Below are positions 43,769-53,105 of a stretch of 61,259 bases of DNA, piece after piece. The DNA comes from Mariprofundus sp. EBB-1 (GTDB lineage Bacteria > Pseudomonadota > Zetaproteobacteria > Mariprofundales > Mariprofundaceae): NCBI RefSeq assembly GCF_003665155.1, contig NZ_RCFQ01000016.1:1-61259 (forward strand), in the 5' to 3' direction. The number at the start of each line of letters is the position of its first letter. Position 1 is the stretch's first letter. The notes below the pieces were generated by a model. It did not search any database. It saw only the letters and a list, made by a program, of their open reading frames with translations, and was not told the origin of the DNA. Made by a program: the position numbers and the translations under genes.

Positions 43769-44941
43769 ATGACGGAACAGGCGTATGAAACAACACTGGC
43801 CTCTTATGCCTGTAAAACATGCCATTCGCGAGGGCGCGTGCATGATGAACCTGAATCACCATATCGAAACCCTTATCAGCGTGATCGTGATCGTATTATT
43901 CATTCCACCGCGTTTCGCCGCCTTGAATATAAAACACAGGTGTTTGTTAACCATGAAGGGGATCACTACCGTACCCGTTTGACCCACTCTATCGAAGTGG
44001 CTCAGATTGCCCGCTCTATTTGTCGATCCATGCGTCTGCATGAAGATTTGGCTGAGGCTGTAGCGTTGGCTCATGATTTGGGACACACGCCATTCGGGCA
44101 CTCCGGGCAGGATGCTTTGAATTCTGTGATGAAGCCTTATGGTGGTTTTGAACATAATCGTCAGTCACTGCGCATTGTAGAGAGCCTGGAACATAAATAT
44201 GCCGCTTTCACTGGCTTGAATCTGAGTTATGAGACACGCGAAGGTATTGTGAAACATCACTCCACCTATGATACACCACAAAATAGTGATTTGAGCCATT
44301 TTAACCTGCATGAGCAGCCGGCACTGGAAGCCCAGATTGGTAACTTGGCAGATGAAATTGCTTACAATAATCACGATATCGATGATGGATATCGCGCTGG
44401 TATGTTATCCATTGATGACTTGATGGGGTTGGAGTTGTTTGGCCGTTTTTATGAACAGGCAGAACGCGAATTCCCAGATGTAATTGAACGTTTAAAAGTC
44501 AATGAAACCGTGCGTATGATGATCAATTTTCTTATCGGTGATGTGGTTGAAGAAACAAGTCAACGCATTAAAGCTGAGGGCATCAAAAGCTTTGCTGATG
44601 TACGTGCCGCAGGCTCCACCCTTGTCGGGTTTTCAAAACCTGTGCGTCGGATCAATGGAGAGATGAAAAAATTCCTTTATAAAAATATGTATCGCCATTA
44701 CCGCGTTGCTCGCATGGCCAATAAAGCTGAACGGGTATTATGTGAAATTTTTGATGTTTATATTCAGAATCCATCCATGTTACCTGAGAATCAGCAACAT
44801 GAGATGCTCGAAGCTAAAGCTTCGGATGGACTGAGTAAGCAACGTCAGGCAAGGATTATAGCCGATTATATTGCCGGCATGACCGATCGTTATGCACTGG
44901 AAGAACACGAGCGCCTGTTCAATGTGCATGTGCGCCCATAA
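43769..44941 (+). CDS. dgt: Dgt, deoxyguanosinetriphosphate triphosphohydrolase
   Basis: A 390-residue HD-domain dNTPase releasing tripolyphosphate from dGTP. Seen: NPYQRDRDRIIHSTAFRRLEYKTQVF, TRLTHSIEVAQIARSICRSM (first metal His), AVALAHDLGHTPFGHSGQDAL (HD motif), and a later GNLADEIAYNNHDIDDG. The length fits the non-enterobacterial dgt-type 2 subfamily. It follows pyrF by 17 nt and probably shares its transcript. Confidence 0.94.
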   Translation: MTEQAYETTLASYACKTCHSRGRVHDEPESPYRNPYQRDRDRIIHSTAFRRLEYKTQVFVNHEGDHYRTRLTHSIEVAQIARSICRSMRLHEDLAEAVALAHDLGHTPFGHSGQDALNSVMKPYGGFEHNRQSLRIVESLEHKYAAFTGLNLSYETREGIVKHHSTYDTPQNSDLSHFNLHEQPALEAQIGNLADEIAYNNHDIDDGYRAGMLSIDDLMGLELFGRFYEQAEREFPDVIERLKVNETVRMMINFLIGDVVEETSQRIKAEGIKSFADVRAAGSTLVGFSKPVRRINGEMKKFLYKNMYRHYRVARMANKAERVLCEIFDVYIQNPSMLPENQQHEMLEAKASDGLSKQRQARIIADYIAGMTDRYALEEHERLFNVHVRP

Positions 44942-45023
44942 AGATAAAGCTTCAACGCGGTTGCCACAGCGTTACTAACACCTAGAGCATAAACAGAGAT
45001 AGGAATAAAAAAATAGGCCTTTT

Positions 45024-45437
45024 TCAGCGTGGTTTCATCGGATCAAAGTCGAAAGCGGATAGCGGGTCGAAGAAAAAAGACTCTTTGGTAAACTCTTTGA
45101 GGCATTGTTCTTTGTTGTTCGAGTGTTGAAGAATCATGCTCTCCAGTTCTTCATGTGATTCAAAACCGATGGTATCAAATTTAATACCAAAATGATGATC
45201 TTCAACTCTTGTGATCGCCCCCTCCGCATGAATGGGCAGTTCATCTTCATGGTTCTCAAATTGGATGGTGATTTTACACGCTTGACCAATTTTAAGATCA
45301 TGCTTGGCCTTAGCCCAAGTCCCGTGAAGACTTAAATCCTTGATGACGGCATCAAAGGGATCTCCATCTGCAGGGGTGATTTGTGCAGGCAGGGAAATAG
45401 TGGTGCGCTGAAACGCTCTATTTTGATCATCGGGCAT
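45024..45437 (-). CDS. PilZ-domain protein (c-di-GMP receptor candidate)
   Basis: A 137-residue protein with a PilZ domain. The N-terminal arginine cluster NRAFQRTTISLPAQI and IKDLSLHGTW (D/NxSxxG) are the two c-di-GMP motifs, spaced as in the family. A Lys/Glu-rich C-terminal tail follows. GGAGGT lies 4 nt before the ATG. Single minus-strand gene convergent with dgt. The RxxxR motif is read as R7-A-F-Q-R; binding is likely but untested. Confidence 0.85.
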   Translation of the reverse strand: MPDDQNRAFQRTTISLPAQITPADGDPFDAVIKDLSLHGTWAKAKHDLKIGQACKITIQFENHEDELPIHAEGAITRVEDHHFGIKFDTIGFESHEELESMILQHSNNKEQCLKEFTKESFFFDPLSAFDFDPMKPR

Positions 45438-45705
45438 GCATACCTCCAGCCACTAGTGCTTACATTCCGAGTAGATTCATGGCAAAAATGAAAACAGCAT
45501 AGCTACACTCTTTGGGTTGGTTTGTGACTTGTCAATTGATACGGCCACCGTACAATTTTATGCAGATATATGGATATCTAACCTGAATAATATTTGGGCT
45601 AATGACTGTCTGTAAGCCATGCTAATAGGGCCTTGCTTAATCTACGGCCGTTCAATGTGACAAACAGTCGATCCAAAGATCTTCTTTCTGCTGCTTTAGA
45701 ATGAT

Positions 45706-45873
45706 TTAGTCGTGATCGTTGTGATCTTCACCATGATTTCGTTCACCTTCATAATTACCGTTGTTATAATGACCATTGCGGTAACCAAAATCATGCAGTG
45801 GATCGAAATAACAGCCAGTCATGGCCGCACTGAATATCAGTACTAACAAAGCCGCAAGTATATGTTTATACAT
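45706..45873 (-). CDS. Small His/Asn/Asp-rich lipoprotein
   Basis: A 55-residue frame below common size cut-offs. MYKHILAALLVLIFSAA is a lipoprotein signal with lipobox MTGC; Cys21 would be lipidated. The mature part is short and rich in Tyr, Asn, His, Asp and Glu, ending HGEDHNDHD, and might bind a metal. GAGG lies 7 nt upstream of the ATG. A small membrane frame ends 14 nt upstream on the same strand. Family unknown. Confidence 0.65.
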   Translation of the reverse strand: MYKHILAALLVLIFSAAMTGCYFDPLHDFGYRNGHYNNGNYEGERNHGEDHNDHD

Positions 45874-45886
45874 GAAATATCCTCAA

Positions 45887-46012
45887 CTACGTTTGTTTTC
45901 TCAATCTTTTTGAAAAATTCGCTATGCGTTTAAGCGGATCAAACAGAAAGAATGGACTTCTCAACCTATATAAAAAATATCCAAGTGTCGAAGTCACTAT
46001 AAAAATAATCAA
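45887..46012 (-). CDS. Possible small single-helix membrane protein
   Basis: A 41-codon frame read from TTG 46012: a hydrophobic segment IIFIVTSTLGYFLY followed by a basic tail (RLRSPFFLFDPLKRI...KRLRKQT), a plausible positive-inside single-pass protein. The same frame is open a further 40 codons upstream with no ATG, so a longer product or a decayed gene is possible. It ends 14 nt before the lipoprotein gene. Its start and reality are uncertain. Confidence 0.3.
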   Translation of the reverse strand: MIIFIVTSTLGYFLYRLRSPFFLFDPLKRIANFSKRLRKQT

Positions 46013-46154
46013 GCCAGGCTCTTGTTGCAGGGTGTAATAAATAAACTTCTCCTTAGTAAGTAGCCGTTGGCCGATGAAAATACTTGTCAGGGTATAGATG
46101 GTATGTGGTAGTTTCCGCTGGCTGCGAATAAAAGAGATTTGGGTCTGAGGTCAG

Positions 46155-48071
46155 ATGATGGGTGAAATAAGTTGGACAACAGACGATGCTGCAGAGCTCT
46201 ATCAGGTTGAAGGCTGGGGTAACGGTTTCTTTGATATTAACAAAGCGGGCAATATGGTGGCCATTCCCGATGGTGAACATCAGGTTGATCTGAAGCAGCT
46301 ATGTGATGAACTGGCTGAAAAGGATTTATATCCGCCGTTTCTGCTGCGTTTCTCCGATATCCTTAAACAGCGCATGGGCCAGATTCATGATCGCTTTTCC
46401 ATTGCCCGCAAAGATGCTGCCTATGAGGGGCGCTATTACGGTGTTTATCCGATCAAGGTCAATCAGCAGCGTCAGGTAGTAGAAGAAATTGTTGAATTCG
46501 GTGCTGAGTTCAACTGGGGGCTGGAGGCTGGTTCCAAACCTGAACTGCACGCCACACTGGCTATGCTTGAAGATGTTGAAGGATTGATTGTGTGTAATGG
46601 CTATAAGGATCGTGAATTTATCGAACTGGCCATGATCGGTCGCAAGATGGGTAAACGAGTCTTTATCGTGGTCGAGAAACTCGGTGAGCTGGATATGATT
46701 CTGGAAGCATCGGAACGGTTGGATGTTGAGCCACTGATCGGCCTGCGCTGTCGATTGGCGGCCACCTCTGATGGTAAATGGGAGGATTCCGGCGGTGATA
46801 ATTCCAAGTTCGGTCTCTCTGCCCATGAGTTGATGGAGGTAGTCGAAAAACTAAAAGCTGCTGACAAGCTCAATACGCTCAGATTGCTACATTTCCATAT
46901 CGGTTCGCAGGTGCCGCGTATCCGTCGTATCAAGCAGGCCATGCAGGAAGCTGCCCGATTTTATGTTGAGCTGCACAAGCTCGGTGCACCGATTGAGTTC
47001 ATGGATGTCGGTGGTGGCCTCGGCGTGAATTACGATGGTTCTATTTCCGGTTCGCACACCTCGGTGGATTATTCATTGCAAGAGTATGCCAACGATATTG
47101 TCTGGACGCTGAAAGCTGTCTGTGACGATGAAGAGCTGCCGCATCCTAATATTATCTCTGAATCCGGCCGTGCTCTGGTGGCACATCATTCGGTGATGGT
47201 GATTGATGTGCTCGGAGTTACCAAACGCGCCAGTAATCTTTCGCTCAATGAACCGGATGAACATGCCCCGATGCAGTTGCGTCAATTGTGGGATACATAT
47301 AGTGCTTTTGAACAAATCTCACCGCGTGAAGCACTGCATGATGTGGTATCTCTGCGCGAAGATATCAATCGCCTTTTTGTGCTTGGCCACTGCACGCTGA
47401 TGGAGCGCGCCCAAGCCGATGAGTTATACTGGCATATGCTGATTCGCTTGCTGGAACTACTTGATGAGGATGAGGCTGCCGAGCTGGTACCGGGCATTCG
47501 CAGCCAGATGGCTGATCGATACTTCTGTAATTTTTCCCTGTTTCAGTCGCTGCCCGATGCATGGGCTATTGATCAGGTCTTTCCTGTGGTGCCTATTCAC
47601 CGTCTGGATGAAGAGCCGGACCGGCAGGGTATTCTGGTGGATATCACCTGCGATTCCGATGGCACTATTAAGAACTTTCCACTTGCATCAGGTCATTCAC
47701 CCACGCTGCCGCTGCATGGAATAGCAAACGGAGATGACTATCTGATTGGCGTATTTCTGACCGGTGCTTATCAGGAAATTTTGGGTGATTTGCATAATCT
47801 CTTCGGTGATACACATGCTGTGCATATACGCATGGATGGTGATCAGTACGAACTAGAGCAGATCGTGGAGGGGGAATCGGTAGCCGATGTCCTTGATTAT
47901 GTGCAGTTCAATGAGAAGGTGTTGCTTGATCGCATGCGCCGCCAGCTCACTCAGGCCCGTTCGGAAGGTCGCCTGACTGCGGCTCAGTCCAATAAATTTC
48001 TACGTTTCTACAAAGACGGTTTAGCCGGTTACACCTATCTCGAAGAGCAGATGCCCGGCACAGGAATCTAA
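46155..48071 (+). CDS. speA: SpeA, biosynthetic arginine decarboxylase
   Basis: A 638-residue PLP enzyme (alanine-racemase fold) converting arginine to agmatine. YYGVYPIKVNQQRQVVEEI contains the PLP lysine. GLEAGSKPELHATLAM, LRLLHFHIGSQVPRI and FMDVGGGLGVNYDGS follow, and ISESGRALVAHHSVMVIDV is the C-terminal active-site block. Length matches SpeA. The ATGATG start has GAGG 4-7 nt upstream. Its product is the substrate of agmatinase encoded at 60163. Confidence 0.96.
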   Translation: MMGEISWTTDDAAELYQVEGWGNGFFDINKAGNMVAIPDGEHQVDLKQLCDELAEKDLYPPFLLRFSDILKQRMGQIHDRFSIARKDAAYEGRYYGVYPIKVNQQRQVVEEIVEFGAEFNWGLEAGSKPELHATLAMLEDVEGLIVCNGYKDREFIELAMIGRKMGKRVFIVVEKLGELDMILEASERLDVEPLIGLRCRLAATSDGKWEDSGGDNSKFGLSAHELMEVVEKLKAADKLNTLRLLHFHIGSQVPRIRRIKQAMQEAARFYVELHKLGAPIEFMDVGGGLGVNYDGSISGSHTSVDYSLQEYANDIVWTLKAVCDDEELPHPNIISESGRALVAHHSVMVIDVLGVTKRASNLSLNEPDEHAPMQLRQLWDTYSAFEQISPREALHDVVSLREDINRLFVLGHCTLMERAQADELYWHMLIRLLELLDEDEAAELVPGIRSQMADRYFCNFSLFQSLPDAWAIDQVFPVVPIHRLDEEPDRQGILVDITCDSDGTIKNFPLASGHSPTLPLHGIANGDDYLIGVFLTGAYQEILGDLHNLFGDTHAVHIRMDGDQYELEQIVEGESVADVLDYVQFNEKVLLDRMRRQLTQARSEGRLTAAQSNKFLRFYKDGLAGYTYLEEQMPGTGI

Positions 48072-48253
48072 CATCCTTAGGATAGTGCATACCGACCTCA
48101 TAACGGATCTATGGTCATGCTGGAAGAGGGCAGAAGCGTGGTGAAACTTCATGTATGTATAGCAATTCTTTTCTATTTCTAAGCTGTTTGAATATTGATG
48201 CGAAAACATGAGTAAAGAATTCGGAGGGTTGTAGCGAGTCAAAGCAAGGGTAA

Positions 48254-48288
48254 AAGCTTCATGGTTTCTGAGTTTGATGCCGAAGCTT
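48254..48288. other. Hairpin in the speA-corA gap
   Basis: AAGCTTC (48254) pairs with GAAGCTT (48282) across a 21-nt loop, about 50 nt before the corA reading frame. It does not match the magnesium M-box riboswitch as I know it; the function is unassigned. Confidence 0.3.
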
Positions 48289-48340
48289 AATAATCGCTAT
48301 TTGGATTTATTAAACATATAGTATTGCAAGAGGATACAAT

Positions 48341-48487
48341 ATGCCGCCAGCCAATGAAACCATTGAAATAAAATCATCGGTGCATGTTCACCTGCTGGAA
48401 GACATGCGGGAAATTGACCTGCAAGAAGCGCTGGCAACGCCTGAACATACATTGTGGAGCATGCGCCTGAGATGCTGGATATGCTAA
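48341..48487 (+). pseudogene. 5' fragment of corA in a different frame
   Basis: ATG 48341 has a strong ribosome site (AGAGGA, 6 nt). Its 48-codon frame encodes VHVHLLEDMREIDLQEALATP, typical of a CorA N-terminal domain, but runs into TAA at 48485. The homologous continuation (EHAPEMLDMLSERF) is in the -1 frame, entering near the TGG at 48455-48457. A single-base deletion or a sequence error explains this; no slippery heptamer is present in the overlap 48445-48487. Confidence 0.7.
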
Positions 48488-49284
48488 GTGAACGCTTTGC
48501 TCTGGATGCGTTGCATATCAAGGATATTCGCAACCTTATTCATCCGCCCCATTTCACGCGTCTTGAAAATGCAGCCATGCATATTATTTTGCGTTTCCCT
48601 GTTGAAAAAGAGACAGAGGATCCATTCAGTGAAGTGACCAGTGTATCTATTCTCGTGGATCGAGATATGTGTGCTTTGGTTTGGCCCGGCAAGCGGTTTC
48701 ATCGATTCACCAATGCGGATTTCAAGGGTTTAAATGTTAATGAGTGCGCTAGCATGATTATTCATATGCTGGTGGATTATCTGCTTTCTCGTGTGTATAT
48801 CTTGCGTGAGGAGATGGATGAGTTTGAAGAGGAGTGTCTGGCAGATGTAAACCGTGCCGATCTAGGCAGATTACTCAATATGCGTAAGGAGATGGCGACA
48901 CTGGCTCGGCATGCACGAACCAATGGAATTGCCATTGAAAAGCTGATGGATGACCCTGTTTATAAGGGTAATTTGCGATTGATTGATGCGCATGAGCATA
49001 TGGAAAGGGCGACTGCAATTGCTGAATCCAAGGCGGAACATGCACTGAATGTGATGCAGGCGGCGCAGTCACTCCTTAGCCAGCGACTGAATGAGGTGAT
49101 GACCTTCCTGGCTGTGATCACGGTGGTTTTGACTCCGATGGGTATTATTGCAGGTGTGTTTGGCATGAATTTCACACATATGGATGTGCTGGCTTATCCC
49201 AATGGTTTCGCCTTGTCGGTTTGGGGTATGTTGTTGTTGGGCGCAATGCTGGCTGCTTTCTTCAGGTTCAAGAAGTGGTGGTAG
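48454..49284 (+). CDS. CorA-family divalent cation transporter (main frame)
   Basis: This 276-residue frame holds most of a CorA/ZntB-type channel. A helical cytoplasmic domain includes the long helix YLLSRVYILREEMDEFEEE. Two C-terminal transmembrane segments follow, with the selectivity motif GVFGMNF at the end of TM1 and FFRFKKWW at the basic C-terminus. The true N-terminus lies in another frame at 48341, so the gene is disrupted or the sequence has an error. Independent initiation at GTG 48454 would give a protein missing the first beta strands. Confidence 0.85.
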   Translation: MEHAPEMLDMLSERFALDALHIKDIRNLIHPPHFTRLENAAMHIILRFPVEKETEDPFSEVTSVSILVDRDMCALVWPGKRFHRFTNADFKGLNVNECASMIIHMLVDYLLSRVYILREEMDEFEEECLADVNRADLGRLLNMRKEMATLARHARTNGIAIEKLMDDPVYKGNLRLIDAHEHMERATAIAESKAEHALNVMQAAQSLLSQRLNEVMTFLAVITVVLTPMGIIAGVFGMNFTHMDVLAYPNGFALSVWGMLLLGAMLAAFFRFKKWW

Positions 49285-49402
49285 CGGTAAGGTGGCTGTA
49301 AAACCCGGCGTTGCCGACAAGGAAGATGTAGTCCGTGTAGGTGTCGTGCTAGCAGATACTCATGCAGAACAAACAAAGGAATGATTTGAGCATGGAGTCT
49401 CA

Positions 49403-49624
49403 ATGAATCTGAAATTATCTATCACGCTATGTTTGATTGCACTGGGCTCGATTTTTATCGTTCAGAACGCTGATATTGTCGAGTTGCACTTCTTGTTCTG
49501 GAAGATCGCCATGTCGCGGGCATTGATGTTTATCTTTCTCATCCTGATTGGCGTAGCTATAGGTTGGTTACTGCGTGGGCAAAGACTGCATGAGATGCAG
49601 AAACGAGAGCACATAGCGAAGTAA
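49403..49624 (+). CDS. Small LapA-domain (DUF1049) membrane protein
   Basis: A 73-residue protein with two transmembrane helices (about 4-24 and 36-58). The sequence LGSIFIVQNADIVELHFLFWKIAMSRAL is the LapA/DUF1049 signature, followed by a short basic tail. It is a paralogue, shorter than LapA at 41591, and lacks its coiled tail. GGAGT lies 5 nt upstream of the ATG. It follows the corA frame by about 120 nt and may be cotranscribed. Confidence 0.85.
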   Translation: MNLKLSITLCLIALGSIFIVQNADIVELHFLFWKIAMSRALMFIFLILIGVAIGWLLRGQRLHEMQKREHIAK

Positions 49625-49652
49625 TCCCGCCTGATAATGCTTGAGCGTGTGT

Positions 49653-52600
49653 TTAAGGTGTTATGCCACGCGCCGTCGTTTTTTTCGGTGAACCGAACCA
49701 CTCTTTGCTATAACGCAAGCCAACCTTAGGAGCCATGTCCAGAGCCTGACGGGCAAACAGCGAGACGCTTTTGGTTAGCATGTACTCCAGGGTTAACGCA
49801 GAGCTGGGCTCTTTGGAAATAGTCTGTTCTACCGTCAACGTCATCTCCTCGGAGAGTCTGCGTCCTGCCTTCAACTTACCGCCTGAAGTATCGCCACCAA
49901 TCTCGAACACATCGAGTCCAGTGACCTGTTTTACCTTACCCTGCACCTCCTGCATCATGGTGCCGGGGCCGAGAATAAATTCAGATGCGGTCATCAGATC
50001 GCTAACAGTATCGCTGCCAAGCGAGGCAAGCGGGCGACCAGTGGCAATGTAGGAGAATATTTCGGCATTGGACATCGCAGGGTCAGAGAAGAGCTGAGAA
50101 TTCAGTTGATCGGCAGGGCCATCAACGATGACTCCGGCTGAAATATCTCCGATTTTTCGGGCTGCGATGACATGGATGGATGGTCGTTTGGGATCACCGG
50201 AAAAGACAACGCGGCTGCCCGGTTGAATATCGAGTTTGACACTGCGGAACTCAATTTTACCACTGGCCAGATCCAGTACACCGGTTAGCAGCGGTTGAGA
50301 AAGACTGCTGCCAAGATGTAATCGTCCTTTTGGTTTAAGCTGCATGCCTCTGCCATATATTTCGGAGTCGTCGTTTAACACCAGATTCAAGTCGATTTTC
50401 GTTAATGGCGTTTTTTTATTACTTGTTACCATCTTTGTTTCATCTGGCCATTGAAGATCAGTAGTAGGACCGGGAACCGGATCGGGTATTTCCAGACGCA
50501 TACGGGTGACTTCAAGATCACCCTTGATGATGCTGATGTCTTGCTGCTCGGAAGTGGCAATGGTGCCGCTGACTGCCAGTTGTTGATCAGGCAGATCGAT
50601 CAGAGAAAATTGATTGAACCGAATCTCCGGGATAGTGCGCTTATTGATGTCGATCAGGCCGCGCATGCTCAATTCGCCGCTACCGCTGTGCAGGCGCAGA
50701 TCAGTATGGGGTTTCCCCTCCGTGATGGTGGTGTTGATATCACCTTTCATATCCAGACCAAATTCAGGTATGCCGAGGGCATCAAAGCTGATGTTGCTAT
50801 TGCCACTGATAGCACTCAAACGCATCGGCATGCTCCAGCTTAAATCGAGGTTCGCCTTACCTTCAAAGGGGTCGATGCGTGGAAGCAGTGGTTGAAAATC
50901 AGACAGGCGGGCCAGTTTGAGCGCAAGCGATCCCGAACCATTTAATTGCTCAGGTAATTCCAGTTGCCACGGCTGCATGCTAAACCGCATCGAGAAGCGA
51001 CCATGACTTGCTAATGATCCTTCTGCAGAAGCTTTTGCGTTGAGCTGCCAGGCTAGCCAAGGCTGTTGATAATCGAGTTTAAGACTGACATCGGCAAGTG
51101 TTAGTGCGCGACCATTCTTTCCTGTGAACATGGCATGCTTGATATTGAATGCAGGTGCTGTGAGATGAAATTGAGCAGTAGGTGATGTTGATTGGCCTGC
51201 TAGTTCGAGTGATAGATCACCCTTGCCTGAGAGATGATATTTCATGCCGCTCAACCATGGCTCATTGCCGCTGATAATCAGACCTGCCATATGCAAGGTG
51301 CCCTTGACCTGTCCATTTGTAATTGCAAAAGCAGCCTTGGCTTTGGCATCAAGTATGTGCAGGTCGGCATCGGATAAAAGGATGTTTGGGCCATCAATGT
51401 GCAATACCAGTTTGTCTGCCTTCAATAATCGGGCAGATGCGTAGTTCAGGTCTGCGCCGGTGATAGCAAAATCGAGATGCTCAAGATCGCTGATATCGAC
51501 CTGAACCTTGGCGCGACTCTGTAGCCTGCCTTGTGAAGCCATGCTTACGCTCAGCTGATTGGACTTCAGATTGCTTGTTACACTCAACCTCTTCATCTCA
51601 CGCCTGCCAGAGACCGACATACCTGTGGCTGTCAGTTGAGCACTTCCATGTGTGAGGTTGTGTTGAGCACTAAGCGTGAGTGTATCAATGTGAATAGATT
51701 CCAGTGAGATCCCGGCTGTTTTTGCTGTGAGTTGCAGGTGTGGGTCTTTGTAGCTGCCTTGCAGTTTTATATCTGCCGTAAGACTGCCGGAGGCTTGCGC
51801 TAAACCCGCAAAGGTAAGTGCAGGTGTGATGCTCTTGCCTGCGAGTTCTCCAGAGGCTGTGAATTGATCATGATCGCCCTGACCGCTGGCCTTTAAAATC
51901 AGTCCGAGCGCGCGCAAATCAGCCCTGTGTATCTTCCAGTGTGCTGCATCTCCCTCACCATCGATCTTTAAGCGGGCTATTAAACCGGCCAGTTCACCCT
52001 TGTCGATATCGCCATGTAGTTGCCATGTTTGATTATCCTGCTGCCATGATCCGTGGATGCGGCCGCTCAGTCGGCCAACGGCATTTTTCAACGGAGATAT
52101 CCATTCTGCCAGTGTCATCTCTCCTTCTAATTGCGCTTGTTTGTAGGTGAGATGCAGCTTGAGTGATGCTCCACGTTCTTCGATCACGGCGGATAAACCG
52201 CTTTCGTTCAAACTGGCGCTGATATCCAGTGGTATTGACCTGATGAGCAAAGGGCTCATCGCTGCAGTTCGCATGTTCAGATTGACTTGGGAGAAGTCGG
52301 TTGGCGTGCTGAGTGTCCAGTCTCCTGTCAGTTTGGATGTGCCTGCTTGCGTTATTAGTGTGCCACTAGCCTTCAAGGTGCTGTTGTCGTACTGCCAGCG
52401 TGCTTCCAGATGGCCATCGGTATCACCGGAGATCATGGCTAGTTCGGCTTTGCCGCTATTTAGAAAGTGACCTGCTAGCGTGATGTCGAGTGTGTTTGTA
52501 TCATCCCGTTTGAGGTTGTTACCCCGTATCAAATGGCCATCAAGCTTCCAATCAGCCATTGAACCGACTACATGCAATTTCAGATCCGCATCGGGCAGGC

Positions 52601-53105
52601 GCGCCTGCAATGCACCGGAAAGGGTTGTGCCGAAATTTGCTCTCTCTATCCGGATGTCGGTGAGCCGGGTTGTGCTGGAATCACTTTTTTCTACGATCAA
52701 TTCGCCGACATGCATCGACTCCAATCCGATGGTGATGGCCGGTAAGGTGGCCGGGGAATCGTCATTCGCTTGAGCAGCCTCGATCATGCGTAGATGTACC
52801 TTGTCACTATCCAGCGTGGCGATGCTCAGTTTTCCGCTTAACAAACGCCATGGTGACCAGTCCAATATCACCGTTTCTGCGGTCATTGCCAGCGTGGGGC
52901 TGGTCAATAGCACTGCATCAGCAGTGGCTTGTGATAAGGGATGTCCGCTTAAACCGCGAATGGTTACGCTGCCATGGCTCAGTGTATGTACCGAGTCGGA
53001 AACCCATTGGCGTCCTGCACTGCTATCCAGCCAGAACCACAGACCGGTAGAGGCAGTCAGGCCGAGCATTGTGATTGCTGCGATAACAATCGAAGCCCGT
53101 CGCAT
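49653..53105 (-). CDS. tamB: TamB, translocation and assembly module subunit
   Basis: A 1150-residue periplasm-spanning protein: one N-terminal inner-membrane helix (IVIAAITMLGLTASTGLWFWL), a long beta-taco region, and the C-terminal DUF490 domain (about 800-1150). The latter has SKPLLTGVL-like, GSRVVFSGDPKRPSIHVIAARKIGD and SNAEIFSYIATGRPL motifs. It ends with a beta-barrel-interacting segment, VGLRYSKEWFG. With TamA it inserts outer-membrane proteins and moves phospholipids. ATG 53105 overlaps the tamA stop (TGATG); a TTG three bases upstream is an alternative. Confidence 0.93.
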   Translation of the reverse strand: MRRASIVIAAITMLGLTASTGLWFWLDSSAGRQWVSDSVHTLSHGSVTIRGLSGHPLSQATADAVLLTSPTLAMTAETVILDWSPWRLLSGKLSIATLDSDKVHLRMIEAAQANDDSPATLPAITIGLESMHVGELIVEKSDSSTTRLTDIRIERANFGTTLSGALQARLPDADLKLHVVGSMADWKLDGHLIRGNNLKRDDTNTLDITLAGHFLNSGKAELAMISGDTDGHLEARWQYDNSTLKASGTLITQAGTSKLTGDWTLSTPTDFSQVNLNMRTAAMSPLLIRSIPLDISASLNESGLSAVIEERGASLKLHLTYKQAQLEGEMTLAEWISPLKNAVGRLSGRIHGSWQQDNQTWQLHGDIDKGELAGLIARLKIDGEGDAAHWKIHRADLRALGLILKASGQGDHDQFTASGELAGKSITPALTFAGLAQASGSLTADIKLQGSYKDPHLQLTAKTAGISLESIHIDTLTLSAQHNLTHGSAQLTATGMSVSGRREMKRLSVTSNLKSNQLSVSMASQGRLQSRAKVQVDISDLEHLDFAITGADLNYASARLLKADKLVLHIDGPNILLSDADLHILDAKAKAAFAITNGQVKGTLHMAGLIISGNEPWLSGMKYHLSGKGDLSLELAGQSTSPTAQFHLTAPAFNIKHAMFTGKNGRALTLADVSLKLDYQQPWLAWQLNAKASAEGSLASHGRFSMRFSMQPWQLELPEQLNGSGSLALKLARLSDFQPLLPRIDPFEGKANLDLSWSMPMRLSAISGNSNISFDALGIPEFGLDMKGDINTTITEGKPHTDLRLHSGSGELSMRGLIDINKRTIPEIRFNQFSLIDLPDQQLAVSGTIATSEQQDISIIKGDLEVTRMRLEIPDPVPGPTTDLQWPDETKMVTSNKKTPLTKIDLNLVLNDDSEIYGRGMQLKPKGRLHLGSSLSQPLLTGVLDLASGKIEFRSVKLDIQPGSRVVFSGDPKRPSIHVIAARKIGDISAGVIVDGPADQLNSQLFSDPAMSNAEIFSYIATGRPLASLGSDTVSDLMTASEFILGPGTMMQEVQGKVKQVTGLDVFEIGGDTSGGKLKAGRRLSEEMTLTVEQTISKEPSSALTLEYMLTKSVSLFARQALDMAPKVGLRYSKEWFGSPKKTTARGITP

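Noticed and set aside
48072-48340. M-box magnesium riboswitch upstream of corA
   Set aside because: Only one simple hairpin was found, without the conserved M-box elements.
48445-48487. Programmed -1 ribosomal frameshift in corA
   Set aside because: No X-XXY-YYZ heptamer or downstream pseudoknot-like sequence in the overlap; an indel is simpler.
49292-49384. 30-codon frame after corA reading VRVGVVLADTHAEQ, reminiscent of a phosphodiesterase start (VGVISDTH)
   Set aside because: Too short and it stops at once; similarity is limited to a few residues and may be chance.
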